From contig CAVPDC010000012.1 of the NCBI GenBank assembly GCA_963702595.1, positions 1 to 64,000 on the forward strand: 64,000 nucleotides of DNA, written 5' to 3'. Below are positions 9,662-16,715 of this stretch, one piece after another. Positions within the stretch are counted from its first letter, which is position 1; each line of letters opens with the position of its first letter. A model generated the notes under the pieces. The model was not told the origin of the DNA. It did no database searches and saw only the letters and a program-made list of their open reading frames with translations. Source of the DNA: JALORV01 sp963702595 (GTDB lineage: Bacteria > Pseudomonadota > Gammaproteobacteria > Burkholderiales > Burkholderiaceae_F). Made by a program: the position numbers and the translations under genes.

Positions 9662-10603
9662 CTATCGGTCGGCACCCTGTGACTTGACGACCGTCATGGC
9701 CGTCGAGATCAGCGTGGCGATATCGCCCAGATTGGCCGGCACGATCAGCGTGTTGTTGGCCTTCGCGAGCCCGCTGAAGGCGTCGACATAACGCTCCGCC
9801 ACCTTGAGGTTGACGGCCTCGATGCCGCCGGGCTGGCGGATGGCCTCGGCCACCTGGCGCACGGCCTTGGCGGTGGCATCGGCGATCGCGACGATGGCGG
9901 AGGCCTCGCCGAGTGCGACGTTGATCTGCGCCTGCTTGTCGCCTTCCGACTTGGCGATTGCGGCCTCGCGCGCACCGGTGGCGATGTTGATTTGCTCCTG
10001 CTTACGCCCTTCAGACGAAGCGATCAACGCGCGCTTTTCGCGCTCGGCGGTGATCTGCGCCTGCATGGCATGGAGGATCGCGTTGGGCGGCGTGATGTCC
10101 TTGATCTCATAGCGCAGTACCTTGACGCCCCAGTTCATCGCTGCCTCGTCGATCGCGGTCACGACGCTGTGGTTGATGAACTCGCGCTCCTCGAACGTCT
10201 TGTCGAGTTCGAGCTTGCCGATGACCGAGCGCAGTGTCGTCTGCGCGAGCTGCGTGATGGCCAGGATGTAGTTGCTGGCGCCGTACGAGGCACGCTGCGG
10301 ATCGGTGACCTGGAAGTAAAGCACGCCGTCGACCTGCAGCTGCGTGTTGTCCTTGGTGATGCAGACCTGGCTCGGCGTGTCGAGCGGGACTTCCTTGAGG
10401 CTGTGCTTGTACGCCAGCCGGTCGACGAACGGGATCACTATGTTCAGTCCCGGCTGGAGAACCGCGTGGAACTTGCCGAGCCGCTCGACCACCCAGGCGT
10501 TCTGTTGCGGAACAACCTTCACCGCCTTGATGACGAACGTGACGGCAACTACCAGCAGCACCAGGGCGACGAGCGATACCCCGTCGACGTACGGAATCGG
10601 CAT
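9662..10603 (-). CDS. SPFH/Band 7 membrane protein (stomatin/QmcA-like)
   Basis: A 313-residue stomatin-like protein that should oligomerise at the inner membrane. One N-terminal transmembrane helix (about residues 9-27) is followed by the SPFH domain beginning VVPQQNAWVVERLGKFHAVLQPGLNIVIPF. A helical region (about 185-260) contains the EREKRALIASSEGRKQEQIN and AREAAIAKSEGDKQAQIN segments typical of the family. SPFH proteins organise membrane microdomains and often restrain proteases. The upstream gene codes NfeD, the usual partner of this stomatin class, nine bases away. E. coli qmcA is next to an nfeD-like gene in the same way. Confidence 0.92.
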   Translation of the reverse strand: MPIPYVDGVSLVALVLLVVAVTFVIKAVKVVPQQNAWVVERLGKFHAVLQPGLNIVIPFVDRLAYKHSLKEVPLDTPSQVCITKDNTQLQVDGVLYFQVTDPQRASYGASNYILAITQLAQTTLRSVIGKLELDKTFEEREFINHSVVTAIDEAAMNWGVKVLRYEIKDITPPNAILHAMQAQITAEREKRALIASSEGRKQEQINIATGAREAAIAKSEGDKQAQINVALGEASAIVAIADATAKAVRQVAEAIRQPGGIEAVNLKVAERYVDAFSGLAKANNTLIVPANLGDIATLISTAMTVVKSQGADR

Positions 10604-10612
10604 GACAGTCTC

Positions 10613-11041
10613 CTAGCGAGGCTTGGCGGCCACGATCAGCCGGTTGGCTTGGATTTCGCGGATCACGAATTCGCCGCTCGCTGGCTGCTCGCCCGGCGCG
10701 AGTTCGACGTCCCAGACGGCGCCGCGGTAGTTGGCCCGTGCCGTGCGAGCGGCGGTCCAGTTCTCCACGCGCAGCGATTGGCCGATGTCCATGTTCTGCA
10801 CCCGGTCGTCGCCGCGCTCATGCAGCCGCTTGCCGAAGCGCGTCGTCCGCAGCCAGACCGAACCGCCGATCCCGATGGCGGCCGCCACGACGAACTGAAA
10901 CGCGATCGATGCGCCGGCCAGCGCCGCTATGCCCGCTGCCGCCAGCGCGATCGAGATCACCAGGAGATAGAACGTGCCGCTCAGCAGTTCGGCAACGAGC
11001 AGGCCGAAGGCGACGACGAACCACCCTATGTAGCTGTCCAT
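10613..11041 (-). CDS. NfeD family membrane protein
   Basis: A 142-residue short NfeD. Two or three hydrophobic helices occupy residues 5-65 (GWFVVAFGLLVAELLSG, LLVISIALAAAGIAALAG). The C-terminal soluble OB-fold domain (about 85-140) contains GQSLRVENWTAARTARANYRGAVWDVEL. Short NfeD proteins lack the ClpP-like protease part and pair with stomatin-type SPFH proteins, as here, where the SPFH gene is nine bases downstream. It appears to be the first gene of the NfeD-SPFH-small membrane protein unit. Confidence 0.9.
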   Translation of the reverse strand: MDSYIGWFVVAFGLLVAELLSGTFYLLVISIALAAAGIAALAGASIAFQFVVAAAIGIGGSVWLRTTRFGKRLHERGDDRVQNMDIGQSLRVENWTAARTARANYRGAVWDVELAPGEQPASGEFVIREIQANRLIVAAKPR

Positions 11042-11141
11042 GTCTGCTCCTTGGTGGCGCTGTAACTGCGGGCGCCGAACCCGAGTTCAAGCGTACCGCG
11101 CCCACGGATCGAAGAGGGGCGCCTGGCCCTCGTACCCGCCC

Positions 11142-13535
11142 TCATGCCGGGCGCGCAAGACGCTGCCAGGTCGCGACGACGGTGTCGGGATTGAGCGAGA
11201 TCGACTCTATGCCCTGTGTCACCAGCCACTCGGCAAAGTCGACGTGGTCCGACGGGCCCTGCCCGCAGATGCCGATGTACTTGCCGCGCGCCCGGCAAGC
11301 CGAGATCGCCAGCGTCAGCAGCGCCTTGACCGCAGGATCCCGCTCGTCGAAGCCCTCGGCCACCAGGCCGGAATCACGGTCCAGCCCCAGGGTGAGCTGC
11401 GTCAGATCGTTCGAGCCGATCGAGAACCCGTCGAAGTAGTCCAGGAACTGGTCCGCCAGCAGCGCATTCGACGGAACCTCGCACATCATAATGAGCCGCA
11501 GCCCGCCTTTGCCTTCGACGGCGCCACTGCCGCGCGGCAGGCCATGCTCGGCGAGAAGTTCGGTCACTCGGCGCGCTTCGGTCAGCGTGCGCACGAACGG
11601 CACCATGATCTCGACATTGGTCAGCCCCATCACCTCCCGCACCCGCTTGAGCGCCGCCGCCTCCATGCTGAAGCATTCGCGGAAGGACTCCGCGATGTAG
11701 CGCGCCGCCCCGCGGAAGCCGAGCATCGGGTTCTCTTCGTCGGGCTCGTAGCGCGATCCGCCGATCAGCTTCTTGTACTCATTGCTCTTGAAGTCCGACA
11801 TGCGGACGATCACGGGCTTGGGCCAGAATGCGGCGCCAATTGTGGCGATGCCCTCGGCCAGCTTGGCCTCGAAGAACGCCCGCGGCGAGTCGTAGCCGGC
11901 CGCCAGGCGCTCGACCGCGGACTTCAGGTCGGGGTCGATGTTCGGATAATCGAGCACCGCCTTCGGGTGCACCCCGATGTTGTTGTTGATGATGAACTCG
12001 AGCCGGGCCAGGCCGACACCGGCGTTCGGCAGCGCCTGGAAGTCGAAGGCGAGCTGCGGATTGCCGACGTTCATCATGATCTTGACCGGGATCGGCGGCA
12101 GCGTGCCCTGCTGTACGGTCTCGACCTCCATCTCGAGTGCGCCGGCGTAGATGTTGCCCGTATCGCCCTCCGCGCAGGAGACGGTAACTGTCATGCCTTC
12201 GGTCAGCACATCGGTCGCGTGACCACAGCCGACGACAGCCGGGATACCCAGCTCACGCGCGATGATCGCCGCATGGCAGGTTCGCCCGCCCCGGTTGGTG
12301 ACGATCGCTGCAGCCCGCTTCATCACCGGTTCCCAGTTAGGATCGGTCATGTCGGTCACCAGCACATCGCCCGCGTGCACTCGGTCCATCTCGCTCGAGC
12401 TGCGTATGTTGCGCACGACGCCGACACCGATCTTCTGTCCGATCGCACGGCCAGAAGCCAGCACCGCGCCCTTCCCCGTCAACTTGAACCGCTGCTGGAC
12501 CTCGGCGCCGGCCTGCGACTTCACTGTTTCCGGTCGCGCCTGCAGGATGTAGATGCGGCCGTCGAGGCCGTCCTTGCCCCACTCGATGTCCATCGGCCGG
12601 CCGTAGTGCTGCTCGATCGAGACGGCGTAACGGGCCAGCTCCAGCACATCGGCATCCGTCAGTGAAAAGCGGTGGCGCTCGGCATCCGATACGTCGATGG
12701 TGCGCACGGTGCGACCGGCGGTGCCGGACGGATCGAACTCCATCTTGATCAGCTTCGACCCCAGCGACTTGCGGATGATCGGATGCTTGCCGGCAGCCAG
12801 CATCGGCTTGTGGACGTAAAACTCGTCGGGGTTGACTGCGCCCTGCACCACGGTTTCGCCCAGGCCATAGCTCGATGTGATGAACACCACGTCGCGGAAT
12901 CCGGACTCCGTGTCCATCGTGAACATGACGCCCGCGGCGCCGCGGTCCGAGCGGACCATGCGCTGCACGCCGGCCGACAGGGCGACGTCGGCATGAGCAA
13001 ACCCTTTGTGGACCCGGTAGGCGATGGCGCGATCGTTGTAGAGCGACGCGAAGACATGCTTGATCCGGTCGAGCACGGCATCGATGCCGGTGACGTTCAG
13101 GAAACTCTCCTGCTGGCCGGCAAACGATGCATCCGGCAGGTCCTCGGCGGTGGCGCTGGACCGGACCGCTACCGAGATATCACTTGAATATTCATCTATA
13201 AGCTTCTGATAAATAACACGAATTTCATCTTCAAGCCGGCTTGGAAATGGCGTATCGACCACCCAGTTCCTGATCTCGGCGCCCGTCTTTGCGAGCGTAC
13301 GTACATCGTCCACGTCCAGTGCATTGAGCGCGTCGGCGATGCGCTGGCGCAGCTTGCCGGCATCCAGGAAGTCCCGAAAGGCCTCGGCCGTGGTCGCGAA
13401 GCCGTCCGGAACGCGAATGTGTGCGGCTTCCAGCTGGCTCAGCATCTCGCCGAGCGAGGCGTTCTTGCCGCCGACAGACTCCACGTCGGTCATTCGCAAC
13501 TGTCTGAACGGTACGACGTACGCGCCGCGTGGCAT
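11142..13535 (-). CDS. ppsA: Phosphoenolpyruvate synthase
   Basis: Converts pyruvate and ATP to phosphoenolpyruvate, AMP and phosphate for gluconeogenesis. The ATG at MPRGAYVVPFRQL has a strong AGGAGAGGG just upstream and gives 797 residues, the family length; a 12-residue in-frame extension was rejected. The N-terminal ATP-grasp-like domain has GGKNASLGEM. The phosphohistidine domain has GGRTCHAAIIARELGIPAVVG with the catalytic His. The C-terminal PEP-binding barrel has ARLEFI and the late NDLTQLTLGLDRDSG motif. The divergent ppsR gene encodes the kinase/phosphorylase that switches it off and on. Confidence 0.97.
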   Translation of the reverse strand: MPRGAYVVPFRQLRMTDVESVGGKNASLGEMLSQLEAAHIRVPDGFATTAEAFRDFLDAGKLRQRIADALNALDVDDVRTLAKTGAEIRNWVVDTPFPSRLEDEIRVIYQKLIDEYSSDISVAVRSSATAEDLPDASFAGQQESFLNVTGIDAVLDRIKHVFASLYNDRAIAYRVHKGFAHADVALSAGVQRMVRSDRGAAGVMFTMDTESGFRDVVFITSSYGLGETVVQGAVNPDEFYVHKPMLAAGKHPIIRKSLGSKLIKMEFDPSGTAGRTVRTIDVSDAERHRFSLTDADVLELARYAVSIEQHYGRPMDIEWGKDGLDGRIYILQARPETVKSQAGAEVQQRFKLTGKGAVLASGRAIGQKIGVGVVRNIRSSSEMDRVHAGDVLVTDMTDPNWEPVMKRAAAIVTNRGGRTCHAAIIARELGIPAVVGCGHATDVLTEGMTVTVSCAEGDTGNIYAGALEMEVETVQQGTLPPIPVKIMMNVGNPQLAFDFQALPNAGVGLARLEFIINNNIGVHPKAVLDYPNIDPDLKSAVERLAAGYDSPRAFFEAKLAEGIATIGAAFWPKPVIVRMSDFKSNEYKKLIGGSRYEPDEENPMLGFRGAARYIAESFRECFSMEAAALKRVREVMGLTNVEIMVPFVRTLTEARRVTELLAEHGLPRGSGAVEGKGGLRLIMMCEVPSNALLADQFLDYFDGFSIGSNDLTQLTLGLDRDSGLVAEGFDERDPAVKALLTLAISACRARGKYIGICGQGPSDHVDFAEWLVTQGIESISLNPDTVVATWQRLARPA

Positions 13536-13624
13536 GCCCTCTCCTGTTTTTCTCGTGTGACTAGAATCCACCGATTCTACCGAGCGGCTCCCCGTAATTA
13601 CTGCGCCGCATCAGCGAGGACTTG

Positions 13625-14473
13625 ATGCCAGACAGCCAAGCCGGACCGTTCGATCGAACGGCGTTCTTCGTCTCCGACGGGACCGGCATCACGGCCGAGA
13701 CCCTCGGCCACAGCGTCCTGACGCAGTTCGGTGATTTGCGCTACCGCCCCCAGCGCCTGCCTTTCGTCGACTCCGTTGAAAAGGCCCGTGATGCCGCACT
13801 GCGCATCAACGAGGCCCGAGGGCGGGATGGCAAGCGGGCCATCGTCTTTTCGACGTTGGTGAACCCGACCGTAGCGGCCGAGCTGCGCAGCGCGGCGGAC
13901 GCGTTCGTCATCGAGATGTTCGGGACCTTCGTCGAGCCGCTGGAGCGCGAACTCGGCATGAAGTCCACCCATACGATCGGGCGTTCGCACAACATTGCCG
14001 TCAACTCCGAGGACTACAAGAACCGGATCGAGGCCATCAACTTTGCGCTGGCCCATGACGACGGCCAGTCCGCCAAGGGACTGGAAAAGTCGGACGTGAT
14101 CCTGGTCGGCGTATCGCGCTCCGGCAAGACTCCGACCTCGCTCTACCTGGCGATGCAATACGGCGTGAAGGCGGCCAACTATCCACTGATTCCGGAAGAT
14201 TTTGAGCGCAACCAGCTTCCCTCCGCACTGCCGTCCTACAAGGGCAAGCTCTTCGGCCTGTCGATCGCTCCGGAACGGCTTTCGGAAGTAAGGAACGAGC
14301 GCCGGCCCAACAGCCGCTACGCCTCGCTTGAAAACTGCCGCTACGAGGTCGACGCCGCGGAGCGGATGATGCGACGCGAGGGGATCCGCTGGCTCTCGTC
14401 GACGACAAAGTCGATCGAGGAAATCGCGACGACGATCATGCAGGAAGTGCGGCTCGACCGGCGCTCGTACTGA
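13625..14473 (+). CDS. ppsR: PEP synthase regulatory kinase/pyrophosphorylase
   Basis: A DUF299-family bifunctional enzyme that inactivates PEP synthase by ADP-dependent phosphorylation and reactivates it by phosphate-dependent removal. The start is ATG at 13625 with GAGGA seven bases upstream; a TTG one codon earlier is less likely. The N-terminus FFVSDGTGITAETLG and the P-loop-like GVSRSGKTPTSLYLA (about residues 160-174) are diagnostic. The length, 282 residues, is normal. Its target, ppsA, is divergent, 89 bases away, so both may share a regulated promoter region. Confidence 0.95.
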   Translation: MPDSQAGPFDRTAFFVSDGTGITAETLGHSVLTQFGDLRYRPQRLPFVDSVEKARDAALRINEARGRDGKRAIVFSTLVNPTVAAELRSAADAFVIEMFGTFVEPLERELGMKSTHTIGRSHNIAVNSEDYKNRIEAINFALAHDDGQSAKGLEKSDVILVGVSRSGKTPTSLYLAMQYGVKAANYPLIPEDFERNQLPSALPSYKGKLFGLSIAPERLSEVRNERRPNSRYASLENCRYEVDAAERMMRREGIRWLSSTTKSIEEIATTIMQEVRLDRRSY

Positions 14474-14642
14474 CGCCGGCACGGCTGCGGGCGGCGGTCA
14501 CGCTTGCCGCAATCCCCATGGTGGTGATTGAAGTTCCGGATCATTGTCACGCAGGTTGAAGCTGCAGTGGCTGCCGCGGAACGGGCGGATTGCAACTGCG
14601 CCGACGTTGCCGTGGGGGGCTGATTGCACCGAGGCAGCGCGC

Positions 14643-15269
14643 ATCGGGATAGGGGCCGATCATCGCTGATCGGGCCCCTCCCACACCACCCGGCATGCGG
14701 GTCCGCACCGGGCGGTTGGAATGGTTGAGGTCGCCACACAAGTTGCCCTGTGCGTCGCCCGGGTTCGCTGGCTGCCGACACGCCGCAGTTGGTTACCTCG
14801 CTGCCAAGCCAACTCGGGCTTCACCCTCGCAGGCGTTCTGGCGAGCTTCACATTCGTGAACATCTGAGTCGATCCAACTCCGAGAGCCACAGGGCTACTC
14901 CTTCCACTCCTTCGGTCCTTCGTCGGGTCGCCCCGACTACTACGACCTCTGCTGACTTCCGGCTCCACCTCCTCAGCGTCGGGCTTTCACCCACAAGGCC
15001 AGATCTCCCCAGGTAAGCACGCGATCCTTCCCCGCGCAATCGCCGCATTTACGTCGCCTGGGCCTTGACCACAAGAGCTTCGCAGTCCTTTGCCTGCTCG
15101 CCCTGCCCGACGCCGCCTCAGATGCGGTTCGTGTACCTCGACTCGCGGTTTCGCTCCACGCTTCCTCCCCACGCTCGGTCACCCTCACGCAGTTGCGCTT
15201 CACTTCGCTCGCTGTGGTCAGCTCGCGGGAGGACTTGCACCTCCAAGATCGCGCCCATGCTGGGCGCAA
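14643..15269 (-). mobile_element. Group IIC intron lacking its reverse-transcriptase ORF
   Basis: About 627 bases on the minus strand that match the bacterial group IIC ribozyme from end to end as I know it. The 5' hairpin is GCGCCC-AGCAT-GGGCGC (15251-15267). Domain I/III-type blocks follow, such as TTACCTGGGGAGATCTGG, GGAAGTCAGCAGAGGTCGT and ACGAAGGACCGAAGG. Domain V is at 14685-14717: nine base pairs, a two-base bulge on the 3' side, four more pairs and a GACC loop. A domain VI hairpin ends in CTATCCCGAT. The usual protein of about 400 residues in domain IV is absent; only about 200 bases of linker remain. The first two bases align as TT, not the consensus GT, so self-splicing is doubtful. 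It lies just past a terminator, the insertion habit of this class. The ends are estimates to within a few bases. Confidence 0.85.
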
Positions 15270-15275
15270 AAGCAA

Positions 15276-15297
15276 AAGCCCCGCGTAAGCGGGGCTT
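15276..15297 (-). terminator. Rho-independent terminator of the PEP-CTERM gene
   Basis: A seven-base-pair stem GCCCCGC/GCGGGGC with a TTAC loop on the minus strand, followed by TTTTGCTTTT. It sits 18 bases past the PEP-CTERM stop. The group IIC intron begins within its U tract. Confidence 0.85.
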
Positions 15298-15314
15298 GTC
15301 CGGGTCGACTACGG

Positions 15315-16178
15315 CTACTGCCTGCGTCGACGCATCGCCGCCATACCGGCGAAGCCGAGGCCAAGCAGTGCGAGCGTGCCGGGCTCAGGCACGGGTAGTG
15401 ACTCGAACGCATGAAACTCGGCGCGGACGAAATTCTCGCCCTGGAACAGGCTAATCGGTGCTTCGAATGCTCCGCCGCCAAGAACGTTTCCGCCCTGCAG
15501 ATAGCTATAACTAGCGAAGAAGTTGGTATTGCTGGTATCCGGGCGCGTTAACTGCAGCAGTATCTGGTCCGCACCGTTGGGAGGGGCAAAGTCAGCGAGG
15601 CCACGTACGGTGACCTGATCGGTGACGAAGTCCTGCAGTATGTAGCGCACCTCGACCTTGCCCGTTACCGGATTGAACCTGACGTCCAGCTCGGCCATCT
15701 GATTAAAAACGCCTCCAGCTCGATCGCTGAATCGAATCCCGTAGCCATTGATCAACGGGCCGGTCAGCGAACTGAGATTGAAGAGCCCCGTCAGGTCGAG
15801 CGTGTCGTTGATTTTGAGCCCAGTGTCGAGGTCGGAAGAGTCTGTGTTGGTATTGAGGGCCGCGTGCAAATTGCGGCGGTCTTGCCCAAGTGCGTTCTGG
15901 GTCAAGCCACCGTCGGCGGAGTTGAGTCTCAACAGACCGTTCGCCTCCGAGCCCGCGACGAACGTACCGAACACACTGTAGCTGGCAGTCTGTCCGTTCG
16001 GAAAATTCGGTGCGCTAGGTGGAGCGTTGCCGTCCGCGAAACCATCCGTGAAGAACCTACCGCCGTTCCTCTTGACTTCGAATTGGTCGAGGTCCACGAC
16101 GGCGCCGTTCGCACCCACGGACCAGCAGCAGGCTGCAACGGCAACCACCGCTGGGGCAACTCTTGTGAACATACGCAT
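15315..16178 (-). CDS. PEP-CTERM sorting-signal surface protein
   Basis: A 287-residue exported protein of unknown function. The signal peptide is residues 1-26 (FTRVAPAVVAVAACCW). The C-terminus has the complete PEP-CTERM sorting signal: VPEPGTLALLGLGFAGMAA, then RRRRQ. Exosortase (EpsH/XrtA type) cuts at this signal in exopolysaccharide-making bacteria. The middle is rich in Asn, Gly and Asp with beta-type character and shows no catalytic motif I recognise. I chose the ATG at 16178 because GAGGG lies six bases ahead; ATGs at 16190 and 16172 are alternatives. No exosortase gene is in this window. A possible sigma-54 promoter lies upstream. Confidence 0.85.
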   Translation of the reverse strand: MRMFTRVAPAVVAVAACCWSVGANGAVVDLDQFEVKRNGGRFFTDGFADGNAPPSAPNFPNGQTASYSVFGTFVAGSEANGLLRLNSADGGLTQNALGQDRRNLHAALNTNTDSSDLDTGLKINDTLDLTGLFNLSSLTGPLINGYGIRFSDRAGGVFNQMAELDVRFNPVTGKVEVRYILQDFVTDQVTVRGLADFAPPNGADQILLQLTRPDTSNTNFFASYSYLQGGNVLGGGAFEAPISLFQGENFVRAEFHAFESLPVPEPGTLALLGLGFAGMAAMRRRRQ

Positions 16179-16227
16179 TCGGACCCTCATTTGCTTTTGT
16201 AGGAAATCCCTACCGAAGCTGGAGTAA

Positions 16228-16243
16228 AGCAAGAAGCGTGCGG
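16228..16243 (-). promoter_or_regulatory. Candidate sigma-54 promoter of the PEP-CTERM gene
   Basis: The minus strand reads CCGCACGCTTCTTGCT, against the -24/-12 consensus TGGCACG-N4-TTGCW. Ten of twelve defined positions match, with the correct spacing, and the predicted start would give a leader of roughly 40 bases. One of the two key -24 guanines is replaced by C, which weakens the case. Confidence 0.4.
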
Positions 16244-16715
16244 CCTCAAGGAATCAGCCAGTTGGGACGCGGCGAGGTGAAATGTGTAAGAAAGGCTGTC
16301 ATCGCGAGGAACTGAGCGAGGAGGTTCCGGCAAGGACGCAAATTCAGGTCTGGACCCTCACTCGGCGCTGCTCAACCGCATCGACTGGGCACGGTGGACG
16401 CCCTCAACACATCGCCCCATGATTCGGACCGTCGGCACAGCAAGGGGGCCTGACTGGCTTGGATAGGGCAAGAAACCGGATGCGGTTCGCGAGGGCCTTC
16501 GAGGTGCATTTGCAGGAGAAGGACCGGTGGGCCTGGCGGGTCGCCAATCGCACTGCGAGGCGGGACCTACCCCGTACCGGACGCAGCGTCCAAGCTGGAA
16601 CGGCCGGGCAGATGTGGAAGCGATCGGCGCCCGCGCCAAGCGGACACCGCCATCTGGGCAGGCACTGGCGCGATCTCCGCGAACCGACGGGCGCGGCCAG
16701 CGGCGGAGCCATCGG
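16244..16715. other. Non-coding stretch between divergent genes
   Basis: About 470 bases between the PEP-CTERM gene and the TonB-like gene. ORFs on both strands here lack start signals, codon bias and recognisable sequence. I see no RNA gene, repeat or clear promoter. A GGAG eight or so bases ahead of the ATG at 16716 supports that start. Confidence 0.5.

Noticed and set aside
14660..15275. Several ORFs of 60-130 codons on both strands
   Set aside because: They lie inside the structured group II intron RNA and show no protein family character.
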